From contig JAGWWC010000005.1 in assembly GCA_018970545.1 (NCBI GenBank), positions 1 to 64,000 on the forward strand: a DNA stretch of 64,000 nt, given 5' to 3'. This DNA comes from Betaproteobacteria bacterium. Lineage in GTDB: Bacteria; Pseudomonadota; Gammaproteobacteria; Burkholderiales; Burkholderiaceae_A. A model generated the notes under the pieces. The model was not told the origin of the DNA, did not search any database, and saw only the letters and a program-made list of their open reading frames with translations. This document shows, piece by piece, positions 32,106 to 45,700 of the stretch; the stretch's first letter is position 1, and every line of letters begins with the position of its first letter. Both the position numbers and the translations under genes were made by a program.

Positions 32106-32669
32106 TTAAACCGTCATGATCTCTGACTCCTTCTGAGCCAGCAGTTTATCAATCTCTGCAATATGTTTATCGGTGAGCTTCTGAGTGTCATCCTGGGCCC
32201 GCCGCTCTTCGTCTTCGGAGATGAGCTTGTCCTTGACCAGTTTTTTGAGTGCCTCATTGGCGTCCCGACGGATGTTGCGAACGGCAATCTTGGTCTCTTC
32301 GCCCTCGTGCTTGATAACCTTGGTCAACTCCCTTCGGCGCTCCTCAGTCAAGGCGGGCATGGGCACGCGAATCAGATCGCCTGATGTTGCCGGATTGAGC
32401 CCCAAATCCGACTCTCGAATGGCCTTCTCGACAACTGCCACCATCTTTTTCTCCCAAGGCTGCACCCCGATCGTGCGGCTATCGATCAGGGTGACATTGG
32501 CCACCTGATGTAGCGGCGATGGGTTGCCATAGTAGTCCACTTGTATGTGGTCCATCAGGCCAGTGTGCGCCCGGCCCGTGCGGACCTTGGACAGATTGAG
32601 TTTTAAATTCTCGATCGTCTTGCCCATCTTCTGATCGGCACTGGTTCGAACTTCCTGGGGTGTTTTCAT
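32106..32669 (-). CDS. frr: Ribosome recycling factor
   Basis: Splits post-termination ribosomes together with EF-G. The 187 residues are the expected length and form a tRNA-like three-helix bundle plus a small domain: [60 protein letters not shown] and the C-terminal [19 protein letters not shown]. It is the fourth gene of the rpsB-tsf-pyrH-frr run, 39 bases after pyrH. Confidence 0.97.
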   Translation of the reverse strand: MKTPQEVRTSADQKMGKTIENLKLNLSKVRTGRAHTGLMDHIQVDYYGNPSPLHQVANVTLIDSRTIGVQPWEKKMVAVVEKAIRESDLGLNPATSGDLIRVPMPALTEERRRELTKVIKHEGEETKIAVRNIRRDANEALKKLVKDKLISEDEERRAQDDTQKLTDKHIAEIDKLLAQKESEIMTV

Positions 32670-32708
32670 GATGTTTTCCGCTGGCTATCGTCCGGGTGAG
32701 CCTCTGGC

Positions 32709-33419
32709 CTAAACATGGACCAGGGTGCCCTCAGCTTCGCCACGAATGATTCGGGCAAGTGCTCCAGGCTTGAAGATACTGAATACACGAATCGGCAGCT
32801 TCTGGTCCCGACAAAGAGCAAAAGCGGTCGCATCCATGACCTTTAGGTTTCGCGAAATGGCTTCATCAAAAGTGACTGCCTCGTAACGCTTGGCTTGAGG
32901 GTCTTTGGCTGGGTCGCTGGTGTAGACCCCGTCGACCTTCGTCGCCTTGAGCACGATCTCTGCGCCGACCTCGGCTCCTCGTAAAGCAGCCGCCGTGTCG
33001 GTTGTGAAAAACGGGTTTCCGGTTCCGGCTGCAAATACGACAATTTTGCCCTCTTCAAGGTAGCGGATCGCCTTGGGGCGAATGTAAGGCTCAACCACTT
33101 GATCGATTCTCAGCGCCGACTGCACCCGGGCCACCAGCCCTGCGCGACGCATTGCATCCTGCAGGGCCAACGCATTCATCACGGTAGCGATCATGCCCAT
33201 GTAATCGGCCGTCGCGCGATCCATACCCGAGGCCCCGAGGGCAACACCCCGAAAAATATTCCCGCCGCCAATCACCACCGCCACTTCAACACCCAAAACC
33301 GTAACCTGGGCGATCTCCTTGACGATGGAATCAATGGTCTCCCGATTGATGCCATAGGGATCCTCGCCCATCAGGGCCTCGCCGGAGAGTTTCAGCAGAA
33401 TACGTTTTGGTGATGTCAT
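32709..33419 (-). CDS. pyrH: UMP kinase
   Basis: Phosphorylates UMP to UDP; the bacterial hexameric enzyme is unlike eukaryotic UMP kinase. The start is ATG 33419 ([20 protein letters not shown]), one base after tsf ends, giving 236 residues; the track adds 20. The amino-acid-kinase fold shows [38 protein letters not shown] and the late GTLVHV terminus. Confidence 0.97.
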   Translation of the reverse strand: MTSPKRILLKLSGEALMGEDPYGINRETIDSIVKEIAQVTVLGVEVAVVIGGGNIFRGVALGASGMDRATADYMGMIATVMNALALQDAMRRAGLVARVQSALRIDQVVEPYIRPKAIRYLEEGKIVVFAAGTGNPFFTTDTAAALRGAEVGAEIVLKATKVDGVYTSDPAKDPQAKRYEAVTFDEAISRNLKVMDATAFALCRDQKLPIRVFSIFKPGALARIIRGEAEGTLVHV

Positions 33420-33420
33420 A

Positions 33421-34311
33421 TCAGGCTGCGCGGGCGGCAGCAACTTGGGCGGCAACCTCGGCCGCAAAATCATCGGCACGCCGCTCGATACCTTCGCCGA
33501 CGATGTACAAAGTAAAGGAGGCGATCGAGGCGCCTTTGCTCTTCAAAAGCTGCTCGATGGTCTGCTTGCCATCCTCGGCCTTGACAAACACCTGACCCAG
33601 CAAGGTGACCTCTTTTAAGAATTTCTGCACGGTACCTTCGACCATCTTTGCAACGATGTCTGCGGGCTTGCCCGACTCGGCAGCCTTCTCCGCCGCAATC
33701 CGTCGCTCGGTCTCAATCAGGGCCGCATCCACGCCAGAGGCATCCAAGGATTTGGGCTTTGAGGCGGCGATGTGCATCGCCAAATCTCGGCCCAGCTGCT
33801 CATCGCCCCCTACGAGGTCCACCAGAACACCGATCTTTGCGCCGCCGTGAATGTAGGAGAAGAGTTTGCCCTTCGCAGCCAACCGCGTGAAACGACGGAC
33901 ACTGATGTTCTCGCCGATCTTGCCCACCAACGCAGTGCGGACCGATTCGACCGTGCCGCCAGAAAGTGAGGCTGCGCTCAAGCCGGTGACATCCGCAACA
34001 CCCCCGGCGCACACCAGTCTGGCAACGTCGCTTGAAAAGGCAAGGAAATCATCATTTTTGGCAACAAAGTCGGTCTCGCAGTTGATCTCGACCATGGCCG
34101 CATGGGCGCCCTCAACATGAATCGACACAATGCCCTCTGCCGTCACACGGGAGGCGGCCTTGCTGGCCTTGCTCCCAAGCTTCACACGCAGAATTTCCTC
34201 GGCTTTTGTCATGTCGCCATCGGCCTCGGAGAGGGCTTTTTTGCACTCCATCATCGGGGCGTCGGTTTTCTCACGAAGCTCCTTGACCATTGCTGCGGTA
34301 ATTTCCGCCAT
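33421..34311 (-). CDS. tsf: Elongation factor Ts
   Basis: Nucleotide exchange factor for EF-Tu. ATG 34311 follows CAGGAGA and gives 296 residues ([27 protein letters not shown]). The N-terminal UBA-like domain, the TDFVAKND block near 80 and the C-terminal coiled-coil dimerisation region are present. It follows rpsB after a 116-base gap that contains an intrinsic terminator, so only part of rpsB transcription may reach it. Confidence 0.97.
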   Translation of the reverse strand: MAEITAAMVKELREKTDAPMMECKKALSEADGDMTKAEEILRVKLGSKASKAASRVTAEGIVSIHVEGAHAAMVEINCETDFVAKNDDFLAFSSDVARLVCAGGVADVTGLSAASLSGGTVESVRTALVGKIGENISVRRFTRLAAKGKLFSYIHGGAKIGVLVDLVGGDEQLGRDLAMHIAASKPKSLDASGVDAALIETERRIAAEKAAESGKPADIVAKMVEGTVQKFLKEVTLLGQVFVKAEDGKQTIEQLLKSKGASIASFTLYIVGEGIERRADDFAAEVAAQVAAARAA

Positions 34312-34340
34312 TGTGTTCTCCTGGTTCAAACTCATGTTTT

Positions 34341-34372
34341 AAAAAAAGGGCCGCTCAAACTGACCGGCCCCT
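34341..34372 (-). terminator. Intrinsic terminator/attenuator between rpsB and tsf
   Basis: On the minus strand GGGCCG and CGGCCC form a perfect 6-bp GC stem with an 11-base loop, followed by seven U. It lies 29 bases before the tsf start and after the rpsB stop. As tsf has no obvious promoter of its own, this is likely a partial terminator that lowers tsf relative to rpsB. Confidence 0.75.
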
Positions 34373-34427
34373 TCCGCATGCATCGGCCCAGATCTTGGGG
34401 GCCCAGTCCTCACGCCATAGAGGCCGC

Positions 34428-35177
34428 CTAGGAGGCGTCTTCCACCTCAACGAACTCATCTTGCTCATCGCGAATCGCCGAGACCACATCCGCCACGGCA
34501 TTGGCCCGACCATCAAGGATCGCGTCGGCCACAGCGCGGGTGTACAGCCGCACTGCACGGCTGGCATCGTCATTGCCCGGGATGACATAGTCCACGCCTT
34601 CAGGGGAGTGATTCGTATCGACCACGGCCACTACGGGAATGCCCAATTTGTTGGCTTCCTGGACGGCGATCTTGTGATACCCCACATCGACAACAAACAA
34701 GGCGTCGGGCAGGCCTGCCATGTCCTTAATGCCCCCTAATGTTTTGTTTAACTTGTCCATCTCACGGCCAAAAGAGAGCGCCTCTTTTTTGCTCATACGC
34801 TCAAGGCCACCCTCAGCCGTCACGGTTTCCATATCCTTGAGTCGCTTGATCGAGGTCTTCACCGTTTTGAAGTTGGTGAGCATCCCTCCCAGCCAGCGCT
34901 GATCGACGTAGGGCTGGCCTGCACGGCTCGCCTCCTCGGCGATGATTTCCCTCGACTGCCGCTTGGTGCCGACAAACAGCACGGTGCCTCTGCGCTGGGA
35001 GAGTTGTTTGATGAACTTCAGCGCGTCGCCAAGATGGCTAACGGTCTGCTCGAGGTTGATGATATGGATTTTGTTGCGATGGCCGAAAATAAATGGGGCC
35101 ATCTTGGGATTCCAGAATCGGGTCTGGTGGCCAAAGTGAACTCCGGCTTCCAGCATTTCACGCATACTGACTGACAT
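34428..35177 (-). CDS. rpsB: 30S ribosomal protein S2
   Basis: The start is ATG 35177, preceded by AAGGAG, giving 249 residues ([21 protein letters not shown]). The track start lies in the leader RNA. Conserved blocks are [52 protein letters not shown] and the C-terminal half with [43 protein letters not shown]. It heads the long minus-strand run to tsf, pyrH, frr and beyond, and has a structured leader. Confidence 0.97.
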   Translation of the reverse strand: MSVSMREMLEAGVHFGHQTRFWNPKMAPFIFGHRNKIHIINLEQTVSHLGDALKFIKQLSQRRGTVLFVGTKRQSREIIAEEASRAGQPYVDQRWLGGMLTNFKTVKTSIKRLKDMETVTAEGGLERMSKKEALSFGREMDKLNKTLGGIKDMAGLPDALFVVDVGYHKIAVQEANKLGIPVVAVVDTNHSPEGVDYVIPGNDDASRAVRLYTRAVADAILDGRANAVADVVSAIRDEQDEFVEVEDAS

Positions 35178-35273
35178 ACGGCTTCTCCTTGCAAGGGTTG
35201 GTCTCGGCACTCGAAAGAGTCTGCTGTAGCGTGGCAGGTCAAACGCCCCGCCTCCCTGCACAGACACCCTTGC
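35178..35273 (-). promoter_or_regulatory. Structured rpsB leader RNA (possible S2 autoregulatory element)
   Basis: In the leader GCAAGGGT (35273-35266) is perfectly complementary to ACCCTTGC (35198-35191), which lies directly against the AAGGAG Shine-Dalgarno. The closed 67-base loop contains two smaller hairpins: GCAGG/CCTGC and ACTC/GAGT. Bacterial S2 commonly controls its own mRNA through the leader. The pairing next to the ribosome-binding site fits this, but the link to S2 is inference. Confidence 0.5.
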
Positions 35274-35375
35274 TTCGAATGCTTTGGTTTAAAAATCAGG
35301 CACAATGAGTGCCCACAGCGCCGAAAAACACCTTGTTAATCAAGGGCTTCCGGCAACCCGTGATTTTAACCCCTT

Positions 35376-36179
35376 ATGCCCATTCAGCTCAAATCCGGTC
35401 CCGAAATCGATGCCATGCGGGTGGCAGGCCGCCTTGCCTCCGAGGTCCTGGACTTCATCGGACCCCATATCAGGCCTGGGGTCACCACCGGAGAGCTCGA
35501 CCGGCTCTGCCATGACTTCATGGTGAATGTTCAAGGGACGATTCCCGCCCCCCTGAACTACTGCCCCCCGGGCTACAAGCCCTATCCCAAATCCATCTGC
35601 ACCTCGATTAACCATCAGGTCTGCCACGGCGTGCCGGGTGACCGGGTGCTCAAGTCCTCGGACATCGTGAACATCGACATCACTGTCATCAAAGACGGCT
35701 TTCATGGAGATACCAGCCGCATGTTCTTAGTCGGCGAAGCTTCCATTGCTGCCAAGAGACTCTGCGAGATCACTCACGAGGCCATGTGGGCGGGCATTCG
35801 TCAGGTTGCGCCTGGGAAGCGGCTGGGCGATATTGGCGCAGCCATTCAGAAGCTTGCCGAATCGGCCGGCTATTCGGTGGTTCGGGAGTTTTGCGGCCAC
35901 GGCATCGGCCGGGGCTTTCACGAAGAGCCGCAGGTCCTGCACTATGGCAAGGCAGGCACCGGCCTGGAACTCAAGACGGGCATGACATTCACCATCGAGC
36001 CGATGATCAATGCGGGCCGGCCTGAGATTCGCGAGCTTGCCGACGGGTGGACGATCGTGACCAAGGATCACAGTCTCTCGGCCCAGTGGGAGCACACGGT
36101 GCTCGTCACTGAGGCAGGATTTGAAGTCCTGACCATCTCCGAAGGTAGCCCCGACCGTGAGCGACGCCGGCCAAGCTAA
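35376..36179 (+). CDS. map: Methionine aminopeptidase, type I
   Basis: Removes the initiator methionine from nascent proteins. The 267 residues have the metal ligands in the expected places: DIVNIDITVIKDGFHGDTSRMF (two Asp), CGHGIGRGFHEEP (His), MTFTIEPMINAG (Glu) and QWEHTVLVTEAG (Glu). It is divergent from rpsB, another conserved pairing. Its 3' end overlaps the GTG start of glnD by 23 bases. No strong Shine-Dalgarno is visible. Confidence 0.96.
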   Translation: MPIQLKSGPEIDAMRVAGRLASEVLDFIGPHIRPGVTTGELDRLCHDFMVNVQGTIPAPLNYCPPGYKPYPKSICTSINHQVCHGVPGDRVLKSSDIVNIDITVIKDGFHGDTSRMFLVGEASIAAKRLCEITHEAMWAGIRQVAPGKRLGDIGAAIQKLAESAGYSVVREFCGHGIGRGFHEEPQVLHYGKAGTGLELKTGMTFTIEPMINAGRPEIRELADGWTIVTKDHSLSAQWEHTVLVTEAGFEVLTISEGSPDRERRRPS

Positions 36180-38760
36180 GGGCCTTCAATCGCGTACCGA
36201 CACTCTTGGCACGCTCAGGAAGTCCCTGCGGCAGGCGCGCGAGCGTAATGCCAGCCTCTGGACACCACGGACCAATCCCGTTACCGCCATGCGACGCTTC
36301 AGTCGCGATGTCGACGGCATTTTGCGCGCGCTGTGGCGCGACTTCGCGATTCCGCAGGCAAGCCTCATTGCGGTAGGCGGCTATGGCCGAGGCGCACTGG
36401 CGCCATTTTCGGATGTTGATCTGCTGATCCTGATGCCGGAGGGCTATCGAGAAGCGGCGATTGCCCCGCAGGCCGAAGCGCTGGTGAGCGGATTTTGGGA
36501 CATTGGTCTGGATGCTGGACACAGCATTCGCTCGCTCTCCGAATGCATGCAGCAAGCGCAAGACGACCTCACGATTGCCACGGCACTACTGGAGTCACGC
36601 TGGATCGCAGGGCCCAAGCCGCCTGTCGCTGCGCTGAAACATGCATGGTTCGAGCAGATGAATGTAAAGGAGTTCGCGCAGGGAAAGCTTTTGGAGATGC
36701 AGCAGCGCCACGTCCGACATAACGATTCGCCCTACAGTCTTGAGCCCAACTGCAAAGAAAGCCCTGGCGGCCTAAGGGATCTACAAATCCTACGATGGAT
36801 CACCCAAGCCTTCGGACTCGGACATCGCTGGGAGGATCTGGCCCGAGATGGTCTGATCACCGATCGAGAGGCCGCTGAGGTTCAGCGGGCCCAACAGTTA
36901 CTGCAGCTGATTCGCGGCCATCTGCATCTCGCAGCCGGCCGTCGCGAGGACCGTCTGGTCTTTGATCTGCAGACCGAGGTCGCCAAGCGGCTCGGGCTTT
37001 CGGCCCGCGGCGGACGTCGTGCCAGCGAAATACTGATGCAGCGTTACTACCGTGCGGCAAAAGCAATCTTTCAGATTAGCTCCATGCTGTTGGCCAACTT
37101 CGAGCCACGGCTCTTTCCCTCTGCGCAGCTGCCCGACGGCCAGCAGCCTCGGCGCATTGATGAGGAATTCGATGAGATCTATGGTCTGCTCGAGATCCGT
37201 GAGGAGCAGCGTTTTGATGCCGAACCCAGCTCAATGCTACGGGCATTCTTGAGGGTGCAGCAGCATCCGGAATTGCGCGGCATGTCGGCCCGCACGATGC
37301 GGGCGCTGTGGAATCATCGCGACCGGATTGATACCGAGTTTCGCAAAGATCCCCGCCATCGCCAGCTGTTTCTGAGTTTGTTTCAGCAGCCGCGTGGCAT
37401 TGTGCATGGGCTTCGGCTGATGAATAACTTAGGAATTTTGGGCCGCATGTTGCCCGTCTTTCGAAAGATCGTCGGCCAGATGCAGCACGATCTTTTTCAT
37501 GTCTATACGGTGGATCAACACATCCTGCAGGTCATTCGTAATCTGCGTCGACTGACGATGGACGAGCATGCCCATGAGTTCCCGCTCTGCAGCCGGCTGA
37601 TGGCGGAATTCCAGTGGCCATGGATTTTGTACATCGCAGCCCTGTTTCACGATATCGCCAAAGGCCGTGGCGGAGACCACTCTGCCCTGGGCCGGCTCGA
37701 AGTGCGACGTTTCGCGCGGGACTATGTGTTGGATGCCGAGACCACAGCACTCTTGGTTTTTTTGGTGGAGCACCATCTGACCATGTCGCAGGTGGCGCAA
37801 AAGCAGGATCTCGCCGACCCACAAACTATTGAACAGTTTCGCGCCATCGTCCGCACGCCCCGCAGGCTTACCGCGCTTTACCTGCTTACGGTCGCCGATA
37901 TTCGCGGCACCAGTCCAAAGGCCTGGAGTAACTGGAAAGCCCGACTGCTCGAAGAGCTTTATCGACGCACGCTTGCCGCCATGGAATCGGTGGGTGGCCG
38001 AAGGCGGACTGAAATGCAGCCCCCGCGTGATGCCTATCTGGCCAAGACCGCTGAGGCCGAGCGTCTGCTGCGGCTGCATGGAAAAGAGGTCGCCGCCGCA
38101 CAGGCGTTTTGGAAGACCCTGGAGCTGCAATACTTTTTGCGCCACGAGGCCAGCGAAATTGCATGGCACGCACGGCTTTTGGCACAGCGGGCCCCATCAT
38201 CGGCGCCCACCGTGATTGCGCGGCGCGCCCCCGATGAAGTCGGCTTACAGGTGGTCGTCTATCAGCCCGATGAGGCGGATCTATTCGCACGAATTTGCGC
38301 CTACTTTGATGGCCAAAACATCAGTATTCTGGATGCAAAGATTCACACCACCTCAGATGGCTATGCGATGGACACCTTCGTGGTGGAACCGCAGAATCAA
38401 GAAGGCTTCCATCGCGAGATGCTGACCATCATTGAAGCTGGGCTGGCCAAGGTCTTGGCCGAACGTGGCCCACTGCCGGCCGCCAATCAGGGCCGGCAGT
38501 CGCGCCAATCCCGTTACTTTCCAATTCCGCCGAGAATTGATCTGCAGCCCGACTCGCGGGGCCAGTATCACGTTCTCAATGTCACGGCAGCCGATCGGAC
38601 CGGCCTGCTGTATGCGATTGCCAAGACCCTGGCGAATCATCGAATTCGACTTCAGACTGCCCGCATCATGACCCACGGTGAGCGGGCCGAGGATGTGTTT
38701 TTAATCCAGGGTGAATCGATACGAGAGGAGAAAAAACAAATCGCCCTTGAGGCGGACCTG

Positions 38761-38781
<21 letters not shown>
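36157..38781 (+). CDS. glnD: PII uridylyltransferase / uridylyl-removing enzyme
   Basis: The nitrogen sensor that uridylylates PII when glutamine is low and removes UMP when it is high. The 874 residues show the nucleotidyltransferase motif [19 protein letters not shown] near 70, the HD domain ([16 protein letters not shown] near 500) and two C-terminal ACT domains (about 690-770 and 805-874) that sense glutamine. The start is GTG 36157 inside map. The end overlaps the convergent galU by 21 bases. No glnB or glnK is in this window. Confidence 0.96.
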
Positions 38782-41762
<2,981 letters not shown>

Positions 41763-42701
41763 CTAGAGAAATAGCCGCTGCGCCACTGGCGAGCCTGGCG
41801 TGATGTCCATCGCCAAAAGACGCTGTTCTTTGTCAGCGACTTGAGCCGCAATGTCTTCGAAATTCCGCGCCGAGAGCCGATGGCCTGCCTCGTCGGTCAC
41901 TTGGGCATCCAGTACCGAAGCCAATACTTCTGCGGTGGCAGTCATTTCGCGAAAGGCGTCCGACGGCGCAAAAGTGCGCGGCACATCCAGCAACAAAATG
42001 AGGCTAGCGCCCGACTCTCCGGGGAACACAGAAAATCGCTGCTGATGGTGGGACCCCTTTGCGAATCGAGACTCGCCGCGAGATTCCAGGCCTGCCGCAC
42101 TCGCCGCCGATGCAATCTTCGTGGCTGACAGGATCTCTCCAGAACTCACGGCGAGCGTCAGTTGCGCGTCGACCTCTGCGCAACGCTGATCAAGCTGACG
42201 CGCCTGACTCAATACATCGGACATGGACGGCACGGTCAAGCGCGCGCCCAACGCACCGGCGATTCGGCCAAGTTGCTCCTGCCACTCGGAGTATTCCATC
42301 GCATTCAGCGGCCCACTGCGGTTGGCCAGCAAGAGGCCAACCTGAAGCGCGACGACCTCTGAGGTCTGAGGCTGCGCCTGGGCCGGCTCACCCGGCCGAC
42401 TCACCCAGCCCAATGCAAGAGGCTTCGATCCGACGTGCCGCCAGCCGCGCAGTTCCTGCTGAAGTTTGGCCACAGAGGCCGGCAGCTGCCACTCAAGAAG
42501 CGCGATCGCTTCAGAAATTTCTGAGGGCAGCACGCCCTCAATGGCGCGCTCCAAGGCCGGCGTCGATCGCGGCTCGTCGATCGATGCTGCAGGCAGAATG
42601 ATTCGCTTTTTCGCCCGAGACCAATCCCGGAAATTGGCCACCACCACCCCCAGCAACACGATCGCGGCGCCCGCCACAACCGTCCACTGCAGCTCGGTCA
42701 T
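41763..42701 (-). CDS. zipA: Cell division protein ZipA-like, FtsZ-binding
   Basis: An inner-membrane division protein that tethers FtsZ. The 312 residues have a short periplasmic start and one membrane helix (WTVVAGAAIVLLGVVVANF), a basic patch (RDWSRAKKRIILP), a linker and a C-terminal ZipA domain (about 170-300; GALGARLTVPSMSDVLSQARQ, SLILLLDVPRTFAPSDAFREM). Sequence conservation is lower than in enterobacteria, but the smc-zipA-ligA order supports the call. The start overlaps the smc stop by 4 bases. Confidence 0.87.
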   Translation of the reverse strand: MTELQWTVVAGAAIVLLGVVVANFRDWSRAKKRIILPAASIDEPRSTPALERAIEGVLPSEISEAIALLEWQLPASVAKLQQELRGWRHVGSKPLALGWVSRPGEPAQAQPQTSEVVALQVGLLLANRSGPLNAMEYSEWQEQLGRIAGALGARLTVPSMSDVLSQARQLDQRCAEVDAQLTLAVSSGEILSATKIASAASAAGLESRGESRFAKGSHHQQRFSVFPGESGASLILLLDVPRTFAPSDAFREMTATAEVLASVLDAQVTDEAGHRLSARNFEDIAAQVADKEQRLLAMDITPGSPVAQRLFL

Positions 42702-45700
42702 GCCGCCTCTTGGGCCATCGCGTTCGCTGCATCCAGATCAACCGCGACGATGCGTGATACGCCCTGTTCCTGCATCGTAACGCCCATCAGATGCTGGGCC
42801 ATCTCCATCGCGATCTTGTTGTGAGTGATAAACACAAACTGCGTTGAAGCCGACATGTGGCGAACCAAATTACAAAAACGCTCAGTATTGGGATCATCCA
42901 GCGGCGCATCGACCTCATCCAATAAGCAAAACGGCGCAGGATTCAGCTGAAACAGCGCAAACACCAATGCGATCGCAGTCAGCGCCTTTTCGCCACCCGA
43001 GAGCAAATGAATTGAGGTGTTGCGCTTCCCCGGTGGCTGGGCCATCACCTGCACGCCACAATCAAGAATCTCTTCGCCGGTCATCGCGAGCTTGGCCTCG
43101 CCCCCACCAAACAAGCGCGGGAAAAGCTGGCCAAAATTCTGATTCACGGTATCGAATGTCTCCTGCAGCAGCGACCGGGTCTCACGATCGATCTTACGAA
43201 TCGCGTCCTCTAATGTCTCTACTGCCAACAACAAATCGGCTGCCTGAGAATCCAAGAATGTCTTGCGTTCCCGTGACTGCTCAAGCTCAGAAAGCGCTGC
43301 GAGATTGACAGCGCCCATCGACTCGATTTCCTTGGTAAGCCGCTGCACTTCGCTATGAAGACTCGATGGCTTCGGCCAGCGGCCCTCGGGAAATGCGGCG
43401 GCAAGCTGCTGGGAAATTTCGCTGACAGCCAGGCCTTGATCCGCCAGCTGCTGATCGATCTGCTCAATACCAACGCGCGCACCTGAACTGTCTGCATCCG
43501 CCTGGGCCAATGCAGCACGCAAGGGCTCAAGGCTGCGCTCCATGACGAGCCGCTGCTCCTCTAGCGCCCGCAGTTTTTGGCTGAGCTGATCGGCGCGTTC
43601 ACGAATTTCCGCGACCTCAGCTTCACGCGCAACTCGGCTTTCCAGCAGGGGCTGTAAATCGCTGGAATCGAGCGCCTGCTGAAGCTCGCCGAGCTCTCGA
43701 TCCGCCTCAGCGAGGCGATGCCGGGCCTGCTCAAGCCGATCAATGGATTCGCGCATGCGCTCTTCGAAGACCCTGCGCTGCTCTTGTGCAAGCCGCTGCG
43801 CAAGCAATGCCTCCTGCACAGACTGCTCGGCCTGCGACAGCTGCAGACGGGCCTGATCCACCTCGTGGGCCTGCGACTCCTGCAGGCTTTTTTGCCGATC
43901 CAGTTCAGCAGTCTGCGCAACTAAGCGGCTCTCGGCCTCTTCGGTCGACTGCTCACAGTGCGTTCGCTGTGCGCTGAGATCGGCCAGCTCTTGGCGCGAC
44001 TGCGCGATGGCAGCCAGTAACGCAGCATCCTGTGTGCCGAGCCGTTGAATTTTTTCGTCAAGCTTGACTTCGGCAAGCGCTAACTCGTGGGCGCGGGCCT
44101 GGGCACTCTGGGCCCGCTCTCGAAGACTCGTTAACTCACCGCGCCGTGCGTTGAGATCGGACTCGGCACGCTGCATTACTGAAGTGGCCTCTTCGAGCAT
44201 CAGCTGCTGGGCTTTGCTCGCCGATTCAAGCTGCTCAATCTTGCCTCTGCGGGCGAGCTGTCCCGCCTGCTCATTTTCCTCGGCATAAAATCGAACCAGG
44301 CCGCGCTCAACAATATGGCCCTGACGCGTGATCCAACGGTCCTTGCTGCCTGACGCCTGACGCAATGCTGAAGAGAACTCGTCGGCGCATCGATAACTGG
44401 CAAGCCACTCACGCACAACGGCTGCGATCGGGCCCTCGCCTTGGATCTGCTGCGCAAGGCTATCGACAGGAATCGCCTGGCCCGACGCCGCCTCGCCTGA
44501 AAAAAGTGTCAGCCGTGCCGGCGGCGCATCAGAGGCGAGCTCGCCGACACCATCGAAGCCATCGAGTGCGACCGCAGCGAGCCGATCGCCAAGCGCAGAC
44601 TCGACTGCGGTCTGCCAGCCCTCGCGCACACGGATGCTCGACCACAGACGCGGGCGCTCTTGCAGTCCGCGCTTTTTAAGCCATGGCACCAGCTGATCTT
44701 GCGACTCGAGCTGAGCCTGCAGTCCCCGCAAGGCCTCGAGCTGGGCCTGCAGATGGGCCTGCTGATCGCGGGCCTTCTGCAACTCTTCCTGGGCCGCCGC
44801 GCGGCTGCGCTCGGCAGCCGCCACGGACTGCTCCGCAGACTCAAGCTGTGATGCTGCGGCCTGCCACTGCGCAAGGGCCTCCTGGCGCTGGCCAGAGATC
44901 AATCCTTTTGCGCTCGGGTCAACACGCTCCAGTGCTAACTGTTCACGATCCTGCTCCTGCACTCTGGCCTCGAGCCGACGGATGCGGCCAGAGAGATCGG
45001 CCTGCCGATCCGACAGGGCGCGAAGCTCAGTCTGCACCACTGCGGCATCGGCCTGTGCGGCAGCGAGCGTCTCATTGCGTGAACTCAACGCTTGTTCTAA
45101 GGGCGCGAGTGTTGCGCGCAACTGCTCCGCCTCGTTGCGCTTTTCTGCAAGTGCGAGGTCAGCCATCGTGGCGGCCTCAGCATCCGTAATGCGCTTGGAT
45201 TCACCCTCTTCTTGCGCAGCCGTTTCCGCCTCGATGATCTGGGCAGCTGCTTCTTTTGCAAGAATGGTGCGGTCGCGCAGTTCTCTTAAGCGGCGCTGCT
45301 CGCCCTCAATACGGGTGATCTCGGTGTTGACCTCATACAGACGCTGCTGCGCATCGTGGACCGCATCGCTCGCAGCGTGATACTCCGAACGCGTCTGCTC
45401 AAGCGCACGCTCGATCGCACGCAGCTCAGCCGTCTGCGCATCAATTTGGAGTTCAGACTCACGCTTTCGCACAGAGAGTTTTTCCAGGCTCTGCACAAAC
45501 TCTTCACGCCGCGTCCACCATAGCCAGCGTTGTTTTTCGTCCCGGCGATCACTGAGTTCACGATAACGCTGTGCAAGCTCAGCCTGCTGCTCAAGCCGCG
45601 TGATCTGAGCATCCAGCTCAAGCCGAATATCCTCGATGCGGGCGAGATTTTCGCGGGCATCCGACAGACGGCCTTCGGTTTCTTTTCGGCGTTCGCGGTA

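Noticed and set aside
35299-35313. GGCAC/GTGCC hairpin followed by TGATTTTT on the minus strand, upstream of rpsB
   Set aside because: Five-base stem with a broken T-run, in a divergent region with no gene ending there; too weak to call a terminator.
37429-38169. 246-residue minus-strand ORF
   Set aside because: Antisense to the HD and linker region of glnD; no motifs or ribosome-binding site.
44683-45189. 168-residue plus-strand ORF
   Set aside because: Antisense to smc; Ala/Arg/Pro-rich with no motif.
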